The position numbers and the translations under genes were made by a program. A model generated the notes under the pieces. The model worked only from the letters and a program-made list of their open reading frames with translations. It was not told where the DNA came from and searched no databases. A stretch of 64,000 bases of DNA, taken from NCBI RefSeq assembly GCF_021603645.1, contig NZ_BQHJ01000011.1, positions 62,001 through 126,000 on the forward strand, read 5' to 3'. Positions within the stretch are counted from its first letter, which is position 1; every line of letters starts with the position of its first letter. The stretch is from Pseudomonas pseudonitroreducens. Its GTDB lineage: Bacteria; Pseudomonadota; Gammaproteobacteria; Pseudomonadales; Pseudomonadaceae. This document shows positions 45,644 to 55,227 of this stretch, piece by piece.

Positions 45644-46805
45644 GCCCCTCCACCTGCGGGGGTTCACGCCCGAACCGGCAGGATAGCGCTGCGCACAGCA
45701 CCGACGCGGCTACCAGGCTGACGCCGACCCAGGGCGTCCAGGCGATGCCGGCCAGGCTGATCACTGCACCTCCCAGCGCCGCGCCGAGGGCCACCCCCAG
45801 GTGCATCGCCGAGGTGTTCAGCGCCACTCCGGCGCTGCCGCTGGCCGGATCGCTGGCCAACAGGTAGCTCTGCACCGCTGGCGAGATCATCCAGCTGATG
45901 GTGCTCCAGACCATCAGTGCGCCAAGCAGCAGCCAGGGGTGGCCGAGGCTCAGTGGGATCGCCAGCATCGCCAGGCCGAACAGCACGGGGACCACCAGCA
46001 GCGTGCGGCGGTGCCCGAGGTGGTCGCTCAGCCAACCGCCCAGATAGCCGCCACCGATGGCCGCCAGGCCGATCAGCAGCAACGTGAGCGCGATGCCCTG
46101 GCTGTCGGTGATCCCGGCGACCTGCTGAAACCACGGCGTGATGTAGGCGAACAGCGTGAAGTGCCCGCCCAGCAGCAGGATCGACACCAGTTGCGCCAGG
46201 TTCAGCGCTGGGCTGCGCAACTGGCGCTTGTAAGCTGCAGCGTTGGCCGGGCTCTCCAGGCGGCACCGGGGCAGGGCGAGGCGCAGCAGAACGGCCAGCG
46301 GCAGCGAGTAGAGGGCGATGGCGGCGAAGATCCAGCGCCAGCCGAACCAGTCGTTGACCAGTACGCCAGCCGGAACACCGAACACCAGCGAGCCGCTGAT
46401 GCCCATGAAGATCAGGCCGATGGCCCGCCCGCGTTGAGCCGGCGGCGCCAGTTCCACCGCCAGCAGGCTGGCCTGCATGATCAGCAGCCCGCAGCAGGCG
46501 GCCATGCCGATGCGCATCAACAACAGCGTGGCGTAGCCGGGGCTAAGTGCGGCACCGGCATTGAACGCGGCGAACACCAGCAGGGTAATGACCAGCAGCC
46601 GCCGGCAATCGGCGCCGCGGGTAAGCCAGCCGAGCACAGGCGCGGCGATGGCGAAACTCAGGGAGAACAGGCTGGTGAGCTGGCCGGCGAGGCTGAGGGA
46701 AACCTGCTGGTCAGCGGCGAGCGAAGGCAGGATGCCGGTGAGGATGGCCTCGGCGAGGCCCGCGGCGAAGGTGCAGAGGGACAGCAATAGCAGTCGAAGG
46801 TCCAT
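45624..46805 (-). CDS. MFS transporter, DHA1/AraJ-like
   Basis: 393 residues, twelve spans, starting MDLRLLLLSLCTFAAGLAEA. The motif LGWLTRGADCRRLLVITLLV and the central GGWLSDHLGHRRTLL match drug:H+ antiporter 1 family members such as AraJ/YdhP. Export of sugars or drugs is likely, but the substrate is unknown. A striking palindrome covers the -35 region (46897-46917). Its 3' end overlaps the membrane fusion gene by 20 bases. Confidence 0.85.
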   Translation of the reverse strand: MDLRLLLLSLCTFAAGLAEAILTGILPSLAADQQVSLSLAGQLTSLFSLSFAIAAPVLGWLTRGADCRRLLVITLLVFAAFNAGAALSPGYATLLLMRIGMAACCGLLIMQASLLAVELAPPAQRGRAIGLIFMGISGSLVFGVPAGVLVNDWFGWRWIFAAIALYSLPLAVLLRLALPRCRLESPANAAAYKRQLRSPALNLAQLVSILLLGGHFTLFAYITPWFQQVAGITDSQGIALTLLLIGLAAIGGGYLGGWLSDHLGHRRTLLVVPVLFGLAMLAIPLSLGHPWLLLGALMVWSTISWMISPAVQSYLLASDPASGSAGVALNTSAMHLGVALGAALGGAVISLAGIAWTPWVGVSLVAASVLCAALSCRFGREPPQVEGLSAPSR

Positions 46806-46882
46806 GGCGGCTCCGATTCCCGGTGAGGGGTTTCGGGCACGAAGCCTTCGGTTATCCCGGATGAATGTGAAGTGACGGGGGC

Positions 46883-46917
46883 AGGGTAGTTGAGCGGGAA
46901 ACTGTATACAAGTTTCC
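46883..46917 (-). promoter_or_regulatory. Palindromic operator over the MFS promoter
   Basis: GGAAACT-N7-AGTTTCC at 46897-46917 with GTATAC in the centre. On the minus strand a -35 TTGTAT (46911-46906) lies inside it and a weak -10 TACCCT at 46888-46883 follows with a 17-bp spacer. This is the usual layout for TetR-type repression of an efflux gene. Confidence 0.55.
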
Positions 46918-46941
46918 GGGGCCGGCTGGCCGGCCCCGGAA
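46914..46941. terminator. GC-rich hairpin at the phaJ1 3' end
   Basis: TTCCGGGGCCGG-CTGG-CCGGCCCCGGAA, immediately past the phaJ1 stop (46948). It has no long T tract; it is a probable terminator or transcript-end stabiliser. Confidence 0.6.
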
Positions 46942-46947
46942 TCTGCG

Positions 46948-47418
46948 TCAGCCGACGGTGATCGGCGGCAGCGCGGGCAGTTCGATATTCAGTTTCTCGG
47001 TGGGCGCCAGCACTTCAGCCTCGCCTTTCACCACGGCCTTGCCGTCCTGGTTGAGTACCACGGTGCCGATGCGCACGCGGTTCTTCGGCAGCTTCTCCAG
47101 CACCTCCAGTTCTACCGTCAGCTCGTCACCGAGCTTCACCGGGCGGGTGAAACTCAGGTTCTGGCCGAGGTAGATGGTGCCCGGGCCGGGCAGGGTGGTG
47201 GCGATTGCCGCGCTGATCAGCGCGCCGGTGAGCATGCCGTGGGCGATGCGTTCCTTGAACTGGGTGGTGGCGGCGTACTCGGCGTCCAGGTGCACCGGGT
47301 TACGGTCGCCGGAGACCTCGGCGAACAGCTGGATGTCGCGCTCGGTGACGCTGCGCTGGAAGTTGGCCTTCTGACCGACTTCGAGTTCTTCATAGGGGAT
47401 GTTTTGCACGGCAGTCAT
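46948..47418 (-). CDS. phaJ1: (R)-specific enoyl-CoA hydratase, MaoC family
   Basis: 156 residues. Hot-dog fold with the catalytic AEVSGDRNPVHLDAEYAATT (Asp and His) and IAHGMLTGALISAAIATTLP. It hydrates trans-2-enoyl-CoA to (R)-3-hydroxyacyl-CoA and so feeds beta-oxidation intermediates into polyhydroxyalkanoate synthesis. Location next to a lipase-like gene and fadD genes matches PA3302 (phaJ1). It overlaps the lipase gene start-stop by 4 bases. Confidence 0.88.
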   Translation of the reverse strand: MTAVQNIPYEELEVGQKANFQRSVTERDIQLFAEVSGDRNPVHLDAEYAATTQFKERIAHGMLTGALISAAIATTLPGPGTIYLGQNLSFTRPVKLGDELTVELEVLEKLPKNRVRIGTVVLNQDGKAVVKGEAEVLAPTEKLNIELPALPPITVG

Positions 47419-48368
47419 AGGGGCTCCTCGGTTTTCTCGACCTGCGGGACGGGGCAGTGCGCCGCCAGCCAGTCGATCAGGTTGCGGGTGACCTCGTCGC
47501 GGTTGCTCTCGTTGAACAACTCGTGGCGGGCGTCGGGATAAATCTTCAGTTGGACGTCACGAACCCCGGCGCGGGTCATCGCCTGGGCGAGATCGCGCAT
47601 GCGCTTGCCCTGGCTCACCGGGTCGCGCTCGCCGCCGATCACCAGCACCGGCAGGTCGCTGCGAATGTTCGCGAGGTGTTCGGTCGGCGTGATATCGGCC
47701 AGGCCACCGAGCAGGTCCAGCCACAGCTGGTTGCTGCAACGGAAGCCGCACAGCGGGTCGGCGACGTACTTGTCGACTTCGACGGGATCGCGGCTAAGCC
47801 AGTCGAAGGCGGTGCGATTGGGTTTGAAGGCCTTGTTGAACGAGCCGAAGGACAGGAAGTCGATCAGCGCGCTGTGCCCCAGCGGGCCCTGGCGCCAGTG
47901 TTCGAAGCGGGCGATGGCACGAGCGCTTTTGTAAAGTGCCACCGGCTGGTAGTTGGAGCCGGAGAGCACGGCGGCCTGCACGCTGGCGCTGTGCTGCATC
48001 AGGTAGGCAGTGCCGATGTAGCTGCCCATGCTGTGGCCGAGCAGGATGATCGGCAGGTCCGGGTGTTCCTCGCGCACATGCTGGTTGAGCGTGTGCAGGT
48101 CGCCGATCACCTTGCCCCAGCCGCCGCGGTCGGCGTAATGGCCCAGCTCGCCGTTCTCGGCGGTGCGGCCGTGGCCGCGCTGGTCGATGGCGTAGAGGTG
48201 GTAGCCGGCGGCGTTCAGTGCCAGCCCCAGGCGCTCGTAGCGGCCGGCGTGCTCGGCCATGCCGTGGGACAGCATCAGGGCTCCGCGGGACCGGCCTTCC
48301 GGCGCCCAGTGGCGGGTGTAGAGCGGTGTCTCGTCGCTGGCGGCAAGCCAGTAGGCGGCGTAGGGCAT
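47415..48368 (-). CDS. Monoacylglycerol-lipase-like alpha/beta hydrolase
   Basis: 317 residues from ATG 48368 (MPYAAYWLAASDETPLY), with AGGA 8 bases before; an ATG nine bases upstream has no spacing for a ribosome site. LSHGMAEHAGRYERLGLALN, AIDQRGHGRT, the elbow LLGHSMGSYIG, IGGERDPVS and PDARHELFNE are typical of serine aminopeptidase/monoglyceride lipases. It releases fatty acids that FadD would activate. Stop overlaps phaJ1 start by 4 bases: a two-gene operon. Confidence 0.87.
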   Translation of the reverse strand: MPYAAYWLAASDETPLYTRHWAPEGRSRGALMLSHGMAEHAGRYERLGLALNAAGYHLYAIDQRGHGRTAENGELGHYADRGGWGKVIGDLHTLNQHVREEHPDLPIILLGHSMGSYIGTAYLMQHSASVQAAVLSGSNYQPVALYKSARAIARFEHWRQGPLGHSALIDFLSFGSFNKAFKPNRTAFDWLSRDPVEVDKYVADPLCGFRCSNQLWLDLLGGLADITPTEHLANIRSDLPVLVIGGERDPVSQGKRMRDLAQAMTRAGVRDVQLKIYPDARHELFNESNRDEVTRNLIDWLAAHCPVPQVEKTEEPL

Positions 48369-48675
48369 GGGATCCATCCTGCTTCTTGTTCGTCGATTCT
48401 TATTGGAATGGGGGCCATGGAAGGGGCCGGACGGGGCGATTCTGCCACGCCGGGACATCTTCTGTATGGATTGCTGTTGGCGCCCGGTCGTCGCCCTGCA
48501 AGGCTTGCTGCAGGCGGCCGTGGGCTCTATCCCGGGCTATGCCGGGATGGTGGAGCAAGATTCACGCAGTCTATGACGCCGCCTGGAGTCTTTGCGATGA
48601 CCAAAGGAACTGTTAGCTTCCGTCGAATGACCGCAATGACGGTTCGGTTTCGCTCAGGTATGAGGACAAGAATAA
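48369..48675. other. 307-bp divergent promoter region between the lipase and fadD2
   Basis: No gene. A CCCGG-N6-CCGGG hairpin lies near 48534-48547. No convincing PsrA or FadR operator could be found by eye. Confidence 0.5.
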
Positions 48676-50364
48676 ATGCAACCTGATTTCTGGAACGACA
48701 AACGCCCGGCCGGCGTGCCCAGCGACATTGACCTGACCGCCTACAAATCGGTGGTGGAAGTCTTCGAGCGCTCCTGCAAGAAATTCGCCGACCGTCCGGC
48801 CTTCAGCAATATGGGCGTAACCCTGACCTACGCCGAGCTGGACCGCCTGTCCGCCGCCTTCGGCGCGTACCTGCAGAAGCACACTGACCTCAAGCCCGGC
48901 GACCGTATCGCCGTGCAGATGCCGAACATCCTGCAATACCCCATCGCCGTGTTCGGCGCCCTGCGCGCCGGGCTGATCGTGGTCAACACCAACCCGCTCT
49001 ACACCGCCCGCGAAATGCGCCACCAGTTCAAGGATTCCGGTGCCCGCGCGCTGGTCTACGTGAACCTGTTCGGCAAGCTGGTGCAGGAAGTGCTGCCCGA
49101 TACCGGCATCGAGTACCTGATCGAAGCGCAGATGGGTGACCTGCAGCCCGCGCTCAAGGGCCTGCTGGTCAACACCGTGGTCAAGCACGTGAAGAAGATG
49201 GTGCCGGAGTACAACCTGCCCCAAGCCGTCTCCTTCAAGTCGGCCTTGCGCCAGGGGCGCGGGCATGGCCTGCAGCCGGTCAGGGTCGGTCTGGAAGATA
49301 TCGCAGTCCTGCAGTACACCGGCGGTACCACCGGCGTGGCCAAGGGCGCCATGCTCACCCACGGCAACCTGGTGGCGAACATGCAGCAGGTGCATGCCTG
49401 CCTGCAGCAGCACGGGCCGGACGGCAAGCCGCTGATGCAGGTCGGCAACGAGGTGATGATCGCGCCGCTGCCGCTGTACCACATCTATGCCTTCACCGCG
49501 AACTGCATGTGCATGATGGTCAACGGCAACCACAACGTGCTGATCAGCAACCCGCGCGATATCCCCGGCTTCATCAAGGAGCTGAAGAAGTGGCGCTTCT
49601 CCGCGCTGCTGGGCCTGAATACCCTGTTCGTCGCCCTGATGGACCGCCCCGAATTCAAGGAGCTGGACTTCTCCAACCTGAAGGTCACCAACTCCGGCGG
49701 CACTGCGCTGGTCACCGCCACCGCCGAGCGCTGGAAGGCCATGACCGGTTGCACCGTGGTCGAAGGCTACGGCCTCACCGAGACTTCCCCAGTGGTCAGC
49801 ACCAACCCCTACGGCGACCAGGCCCGTTTGGGTACCGTCGGCATCCCGGTGCCGGGCACCGCGCTGAAGGTGATCGACGACGACGGTAACGACGTCGGCC
49901 TGGGCGAGCGTGGCGAACTGTGCGTGAAGGGCCCGCAGGTGATGAAGGGTTACTGGCAGCGCGAAGAGGCCACTGCCGAGGTGCTGGACGCCGAAGGCTG
50001 GCTGCGCACCGGCGATATCGCGGTGATCGATCCGGATGGCTTCACCCGCATCGTCGACCGCAAGAAAGACCTGATCATCGTTTCCGGCTTCAATGTCTAC
50101 CCCAACGAGATCGAGGACGTGGTCATGGCGCACCCGAAAGTCGCCAACTGCGCGGCTGTCGGCGTGCCGGACGAGAAATCCGGCGAAGCGGTGAAACTCT
50201 TCGTGGTGGCCCGCGAAGGCGGCGTGACCGTTGAAGAGCTCAAGGCCTACTGCAAGGAAAACTTCACCGGCTACAAGGTGCCCAAGCACATCGTGCTCAA
50301 GGACGCCCTGCCGATGACCCCGGTGGGCAAGATTCTGCGCCGGGAGCTGCGCGAAACCGCCTGA
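48676..50364 (+). CDS. fadD2: Long-chain-fatty-acid--CoA ligase FadD2
   Basis: 562 residues. AMP-binding motif [20 protein letters not shown] near residue 213, [17 protein letters not shown] (A8) near 366 and the FACS signature [20 protein letters not shown] near 440, ending in [13 protein letters not shown]. It activates free fatty acids at the inner membrane. It is a paralogue of FadD1 immediately downstream. Start chosen at ATG 48676, with AGGAC upstream. Confidence 0.93.
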   Translation: MQPDFWNDKRPAGVPSDIDLTAYKSVVEVFERSCKKFADRPAFSNMGVTLTYAELDRLSAAFGAYLQKHTDLKPGDRIAVQMPNILQYPIAVFGALRAGLIVVNTNPLYTAREMRHQFKDSGARALVYVNLFGKLVQEVLPDTGIEYLIEAQMGDLQPALKGLLVNTVVKHVKKMVPEYNLPQAVSFKSALRQGRGHGLQPVRVGLEDIAVLQYTGGTTGVAKGAMLTHGNLVANMQQVHACLQQHGPDGKPLMQVGNEVMIAPLPLYHIYAFTANCMCMMVNGNHNVLISNPRDIPGFIKELKKWRFSALLGLNTLFVALMDRPEFKELDFSNLKVTNSGGTALVTATAERWKAMTGCTVVEGYGLTETSPVVSTNPYGDQARLGTVGIPVPGTALKVIDDDGNDVGLGERGELCVKGPQVMKGYWQREEATAEVLDAEGWLRTGDIAVIDPDGFTRIVDRKKDLIIVSGFNVYPNEIEDVVMAHPKVANCAAVGVPDEKSGEAVKLFVVAREGGVTVEELKAYCKENFTGYKVPKHIVLKDALPMTPVGKILRRELRETA

Positions 50365-50378
50365 GGCAAGCGGGAATG

Positions 50379-50413
50379 AAAAAGGGGGCTGATCCAGGAT
50401 CAGCCCCCTTTTT
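50379..50413. terminator. Bidirectional terminator between fadD2 and the ydcH-like gene
   Basis: AAAAGGGGGCTGATCC / GGATCAGCCCCCTTTTTT around A; a very strong stem with T runs on both strands. Confidence 0.92.
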
Positions 50414-50443
50414 TATTGATTGCGAGTTGTCGGCCAGGGCTAT

Positions 50444-50680
50444 TCAACCACCGCAGCCGCCACAGCAACCTTCCTTCTTGCGCAGGATCTCGTAGAGATC
50501 GTCCTTGAGTTGCAGCTTCTGCTTCTTCAGTGTCTCGATGGTGTCGTGCGATGCGGGGGTGATGCCGGCTTCCATGTTCTTGATCTCCTGGTCGAGATCG
50601 TTGTGGCTGTGGAAGAGCTTGGCAAAATGCGGGTCCTCGGCTTTCAGGCGAGTAATCTTTTCACGGTATTCAGGAAACAT
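50444..50680 (-). CDS. YdcH/DUF465 family small protein with Cys-rich tail
   Basis: 78 residues from ATG 50680 (GGAGAA upstream). Helical hairpin EYREKITRLKAEDPHFAKLF typical of YdcH, then a cysteine/glycine tail KKEGCCGGCGG, which could bind metal. Function unknown. It lies opposite to and between fadD2 and fadD1, so these two genes cannot share one uninterrupted message through it. Confidence 0.8.
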   Translation of the reverse strand: MFPEYREKITRLKAEDPHFAKLFHSHNDLDQEIKNMEAGITPASHDTIETLKKQKLQLKDDLYEILRKKEGCCGGCGG

Positions 50681-51216
50681 GAGGGTTCTCCAGGAGAGTG
50701 CAAAAGTACTCTGCGCGATCCGGACCCTAGAGGTGTTGAGGCAGATCATTTCCGGACGGTGATTTCCCCGGTACCGGGCAGGTGAAAACCTCACCGGCCT
50801 GCAACGACGACGAAGGTCTTTGCTCTGCCTCGAAGGACAGGAACCCGACTCGGGAACGACACGAAACCGCCGGATCGAACTCTGACGATTTGCCCCTCGT
50901 GACAGGGCTGGCCTGATGACCTGTCCCCGTTCTTTTTTCCGGTTTCATTTCCCTGAAATCCACTTTGTCGGACAATCCAACAAGGCTGCGAGCCTTCTGG
51001 GACGGGCTTTTCCGACGAGTGGATGGCTAGTGACCGGAAAGCCTGTCTCCGGTCATTTTTCTTACGGGCGAGGCTGTGTTTGGTGCTGGTCGGTGTTTCC
51101 CAAAGCTGATAATCTCGGCCCGCTTTTCGCTCCCCGAGCCATGGGGAGAGCGACACAAACACAACAAAGAACCGCGAATGCGGTAAAGATGAGCTGTTGC
51201 TTAGGAGTGGGCTTCC
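50681..51216. other. 536-bp gene-free region upstream of fadD1
   Basis: No credible gene. It holds a terminator at 51031-51060, GGTGA-N5-TCACC near 50780, several GGA-containing loops, and a -10-like GATAAT at 51108-51113 before fadD1. The terminator has no gene upstream on its strand after 50413, so a small RNA or a fadD1 leader attenuator is possible. Confidence 0.45.
51031..51060 (+). terminator. Terminator/attenuator upstream of fadD1
   Basis: TGACCGGA / TCCGGTCA (8-bp perfect stem, 9-base loop) followed by TTTTT. It lies 157 bases before the fadD1 ATG. Confidence 0.7.
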
Positions 51217-52902
51217 ATGACCGACAATTTCTGGAAGGACAAATACCCAGTGGGGATCGCTGCCGAGATCAACGCTGACCAGTACCCGAACATCCTCGCG
51301 GTACTTAAAGAATCCTGCCAACGTTTTGCAGACAAGCCTGCCTTCAGCAACCTGGGCAAGACCCTGACCTACGGCGAGATGTACAAGCTCTCCGGGGACT
51401 TCGCCGCCTACCTGCAGCAACATACCGATCTCAAGCCCGGCGACCGCATCGCCGTGCAACTGCCCAACGTGCTCCAGTACCCGGTCGTGGTCTTCGGCGC
51501 CATGCGCGCCGGCCTGGTCGTGGTCAACACCAACCCGCTGTACACCGCGCGGGAAATGGAGCACCAGTTCAACGACTCCGGCGCCAAGGCGCTGGTGTGC
51601 CTGGCGAACATGGCGCACCTGGCCGAGGAAGTGCTGCCCAAGACCGGCATCCGCAACGTCATCGTCACCGAAGTGGGTGACATGCTGCCGCCGCTCAAGC
51701 GCTTCATCGTCAATTTCGTGGTCAAGAACATCAAGAAGATGGTCCCGGCCTACAACATCCCCAATGCGCAGAAGCTCACCGACGTCCTGGCCAAGGGCCG
51801 CGGCAAGGCGGTGAAGGAAGTTTCGCCGCACAACGACGACGTTGCCGTGCTGCAGTACACCGGCGGCACCACCGGCGTGGCCAAGGGTGCGATGCTGACC
51901 CACCGCAACCTGGTCGCCAACATGCTGCAGTGCAAGGCACTGATGGGCGCCAACCTCAATGAAGGTTGTGAAATCCTCATCACCCCGCTGCCGCTGTACC
52001 ACATCTACGCCTTCACCTTCCATTGCATGGCGATGATGCTCACCGGCAACCACAACATCCTGGTGACCAACCCGCGCGACCTGGCCAGCATGGTCAAGGA
52101 ACTCTCGCAGTGGAAGTTCACCGGCTTCGTCGGCCTGAACACCCTGTTCGTCGGCCTGTGCAACAACGAAGGCTTCCGCAAGCTGGACTTCTCCGCCCTG
52201 AAGCTGACCCTCTCCGGCGGCATGGCCCTGCAGCAGGCGAGTGCCGAACGCTGGAAGGACGTCACTGGCTGCGCCATCTGCGAAGGCTACGGCATGACCG
52301 AAACCAGCCCGGTGGTATCGGTAAACCCGTTCCAGAACATCCAGATCGGCACTATCGGCATCCCGGTTCCGTCGACCCTGTGCAAGGTCATCAGCGATGA
52401 TGGCGAGGACCTGCCGCTGGGCGAGCGTGGCGAACTGTGCGTCAAGGGCCCGCAGGTGATGAAGGGCTACTGGCAGCGCCAGGAAGCCACCGACGAGATC
52501 CTCGACAAGGACGGCTGGCTGCGTACCGGCGACATCGCGATCATCCAGGAAGACGGCTACATGCGTATCGTCGACCGCAAGAAGGACATGATCCTGGTGT
52601 CGGGCTTCAACGTGTACCCCAACGAGCTGGAAGACGTGCTCGCCACCCTGCCGGGCGTACTGCAATGCGCCGCCATCGGCATTCCGGACGAGAAGTCCGG
52701 CGAGGCGATCAAGGTCTTCGTGGTGTCCAAGCCGGGCGTTACCCTGACCAAGGAGCAAGTCATGCAGCACATGCACGACAACCTCACTGGCTACAAGCGT
52801 CCCAAGTCCGTGGAGTTCCGCGACAGCCTGCCGACCACCAACGTCGGCAAGATCCTGCGCCGTGAATTGCGCGACGAAGAGCTCAAGAAGATCAGGGCCT
52901 GA
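51217..52902 (+). CDS. fadD1: Long-chain-fatty-acid--CoA ligase FadD1
   Basis: 561 residues, close paralogue of FadD2. [18 protein letters not shown] near 213, [36 protein letters not shown] and C-terminal [13 protein letters not shown] are all present. It converts fatty acids to acyl-CoA with ATP. Ribosome site TTAGGAG is 12 bases before the ATG. Terminator directly after. Confidence 0.94.
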   Translation: MTDNFWKDKYPVGIAAEINADQYPNILAVLKESCQRFADKPAFSNLGKTLTYGEMYKLSGDFAAYLQQHTDLKPGDRIAVQLPNVLQYPVVVFGAMRAGLVVVNTNPLYTAREMEHQFNDSGAKALVCLANMAHLAEEVLPKTGIRNVIVTEVGDMLPPLKRFIVNFVVKNIKKMVPAYNIPNAQKLTDVLAKGRGKAVKEVSPHNDDVAVLQYTGGTTGVAKGAMLTHRNLVANMLQCKALMGANLNEGCEILITPLPLYHIYAFTFHCMAMMLTGNHNILVTNPRDLASMVKELSQWKFTGFVGLNTLFVGLCNNEGFRKLDFSALKLTLSGGMALQQASAERWKDVTGCAICEGYGMTETSPVVSVNPFQNIQIGTIGIPVPSTLCKVISDDGEDLPLGERGELCVKGPQVMKGYWQRQEATDEILDKDGWLRTGDIAIIQEDGYMRIVDRKKDMILVSGFNVYPNELEDVLATLPGVLQCAAIGIPDEKSGEAIKVFVVSKPGVTLTKEQVMQHMHDNLTGYKRPKSVEFRDSLPTTNVGKILRRELRDEELKKIRA

Positions 52903-52915
52903 GCCGATATACAAG

Positions 52916-52940
52916 AAACCCGCCGCAAGGCGGGTTTTTT
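52916..52940 (+). terminator. Terminator after fadD1
   Basis: AAACCCGCC-GCAA-GGCGGGTTTTTT, 14 bases after the stop. Confidence 0.9.
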
Positions 52941-52988
52941 GATGCGCGCAAGGATGCGGCGCCCCCCTCCCTGCCTGAGGTATCCGCC

Positions 52989-54674
52989 TTGAACACTGTC
53001 CTTCGTCTGCGCGCCAAGGTCCTGCTCCTGGCCATCGCTCCGATCCTGATCCTGACCGTCCTGCTGTGCGCCATCGCCACGGTCGCCCTGAGCCAGCTCT
53101 CTACGCAGCAGGAAGCGCAGATTCGCGAGAACCTCACCCAGGACCGCGAAGCGCAGCTGAAGAACTTCGTCGACGTCGCCCTGGCGGCTGTCGGCCCGGC
53201 CTACCAGGCTGCCGCTGACGGCGATGCGCAGGCGCGCGCGCAGGGCATTGCGATCCTCAAACGGCTCGAATACGGCAAGGGCGGCTACTTCTGGGGGTAC
53301 GACACCCGCTCCATCCGCGTCTTCCAGGGCACCAGCGACGAGCGCCTGGGCGAAGACTTCAGCGCTTACCGCGATCCCAATGGCGTCTACGCCATCCGCG
53401 AACTGGTGGCGGCGGGGCAGAGCGGCCAGCACTACGTGCGCTACAGCTTCACCCTGCCGGGCGGCAATGCCATCGTGCCGAAGATCGGCTACGCGCATTA
53501 CCTGCCCAAGTGGAACCTGGTGTTCGGTACCTCGCTCAATCTTGACGACGTCGAGCGTGAAGTGAAGCAGGCCGGAGCTGCCTTCGACGCCAAGATCGAC
53601 AACCTGCTGCTGCTCATGGGCGGCGCCGCGCTGGCTCTGCTGGTGGTGATCGGCCTGCTCGCCGGGCTGTTCAGTCGCACCATCGTCCAGCCCATCGTCC
53701 AGGTGCGCGACAACCTCGACGACATGGCCGCCGGCGACGGCAATCTGACCCATCGCCTGAACCTGGGCCGCCATGACGAACTGGGCGAGCTGGCCGGCTC
53801 GTTCAACCGTTTCGTCGAGAAGATCCATGTACTGGTGCAGCAGGTCGCCGGCACCACGAACCAGCTGTCGGGTCTGGTGGGTGACGTGGCCCAGCAGGCG
53901 CAGCGCTCCGAGCGCGCGATGGACGGCCAGCGCCACGAGACCGATCAGGTTGCCACCGCCATCAACGAGATGACCGCGGCTGCCCAGGAAGTCGCGCGCA
54001 GCGCGCAACAGGCCGCCGATGCGGCGCAGCAGACTGACCGCGAGGGCCAGGCCGCCAAGCGCGAAGTGGACCTGTGTGTCTCGCAGATCAACGACCTGGC
54101 CGGCGAGGTGCGCAGCAGCAGCGATTCCCTCGACACCCTGCGCCAGGACGTGCAGGGCATCGTCGGTGTGCTTGAAGTGATCCGCTCCATCGCTGAGCAG
54201 ACCAATCTGCTGGCGCTCAACGCCGCCATCGAAGCGGCTCGTGCCGGCGAGGCCGGGCGTGGTTTTGCCGTGGTCGCCGATGAAGTCCGCGCCCTGGCCA
54301 GCCGCACCCAGCAGAGCACTGGGGAAATCCAGCAGATGATCGATCGCCTGCGCGGCACCACCGAAGGCTCGGTGAGCGCCATGCAACGCGCCAGCGACAT
54401 GGCCGAGCGCACCCGTGGCCAGGCCAACCAGGCCGGCCAGTCGCTGGACGCCATCGCCCAGCTGATCGGCACCATCAACTCGATGAACGCGCAGATTGCC
54501 AGCGCCGCCGAGGAGCAGACCGCCGTGGCCGAGGAGATCAACCGCAGCGTGCACCAGATCGCTGGCGGCGTGGAGAGCGTGGCGGACGATGCAGCCAAGG
54601 GCGCGCGTACCGCGACCGAGCTGAATGGTGTGGGCGAGCGCCTGCGCCAGCTCGTGGGGCAGTTCCGCATCTGA
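52989..54674 (+). CDS. Methyl-accepting chemotaxis protein with single Cache ligand domain
   Basis: 561 residues. TM1 at residues 7-37; periplasmic sCache-like domain ([36 protein letters not shown]); TM2 about residues 206-225; HAMP ([20 protein letters not shown]); cytoplasmic signalling domain with tip [20 protein letters not shown]. No CheR-binding pentapeptide at the C-terminus. Initiation is probably TTG at 52989 (GAGG 8 bases before), since no in-frame ATG lies upstream. Cache ligands are often small organic acids. Confidence 0.87.
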   Translation: MNTVLRLRAKVLLLAIAPILILTVLLCAIATVALSQLSTQQEAQIRENLTQDREAQLKNFVDVALAAVGPAYQAAADGDAQARAQGIAILKRLEYGKGGYFWGYDTRSIRVFQGTSDERLGEDFSAYRDPNGVYAIRELVAAGQSGQHYVRYSFTLPGGNAIVPKIGYAHYLPKWNLVFGTSLNLDDVEREVKQAGAAFDAKIDNLLLLMGGAALALLVVIGLLAGLFSRTIVQPIVQVRDNLDDMAAGDGNLTHRLNLGRHDELGELAGSFNRFVEKIHVLVQQVAGTTNQLSGLVGDVAQQAQRSERAMDGQRHETDQVATAINEMTAAAQEVARSAQQAADAAQQTDREGQAAKREVDLCVSQINDLAGEVRSSSDSLDTLRQDVQGIVGVLEVIRSIAEQTNLLALNAAIEAARAGEAGRGFAVVADEVRALASRTQQSTGEIQQMIDRLRGTTEGSVSAMQRASDMAERTRGQANQAGQSLDAIAQLIGTINSMNAQIASAAEEQTAVAEEINRSVHQIAGGVESVADDAAKGARTATELNGVGERLRQLVGQFRI

Positions 54675-54964
54675 GCGGAGCTGCGCGCTCGCAGCGACGC
54701 AGTGGTTTCCAATCGCCAGCCCCCCATGGATGGGCGCTGGCGCTCCGTTGCTTGTGCCAAGCCGGTAGCGCAATCAGTGGCAGCCCGAACAACCGGCTGC
54801 CTGGTCGATCGCAAGCCTGCGTCCGTCAGGGAACCTCCACCGGCGCCTCCGCGCTGGGGGATAGTCGCCATTCCCCGCGCTACTTTCGGAAATCACCGAG
54901 ATCTCCATGACACCGCCGCTCGTAGCCTCGGTCGGCGTTCCCACTGTCACGGAGTTCTAGCGCC

Positions 54965-55216
54965 ATGCACCTCATCTGGACAATCTGTATCGGCTTTGTT
55001 GCGGGCCTTGTTGCGCGGTGGTTGACGCCCGGGAGCAACTCCCTGGGCTTCTTCATCACCGCAGCCCTGGGGATTGCCGGCGCGCTGCTGGCGACCTACG
55101 CCGGCCAGGCCTTGCACTTCTACGAATCTGGCGAGTCCGCAGGCTTCATTGGCGCCGTTGTCGGCGCGATCATCCTGCTCGCCCTCTACCACGTGTTGTT
55201 CGCTAAAAAGAACTGA
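54965..55216 (+). CDS. GlsB/YeaQ/YmgE family membrane protein
   Basis: 83 residues with three predicted spans (MHLIWTICIGFVAGLVARWL, TAALGIAGALLATYAG, GFIGAVVGAIILLALYHVLF). This transglycosylase-associated (YeaQ) family is stress-induced in enterobacteria; biochemical role unknown. It is followed after 11 bases by the next gene. Confidence 0.85.
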   Translation: MHLIWTICIGFVAGLVARWLTPGSNSLGFFITAALGIAGALLATYAGQALHFYESGESAGFIGAVVGAIILLALYHVLFAKKN

Positions 55217-55227
55217 GGGAAGTCACC

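Noticed and set aside
48369-48675. PsrA-type (GAAAC-N4-GTTTC) fatty-acid operator before fadD2
   Set aside because: No sequence in this gap matches the motif well on either strand by eye.
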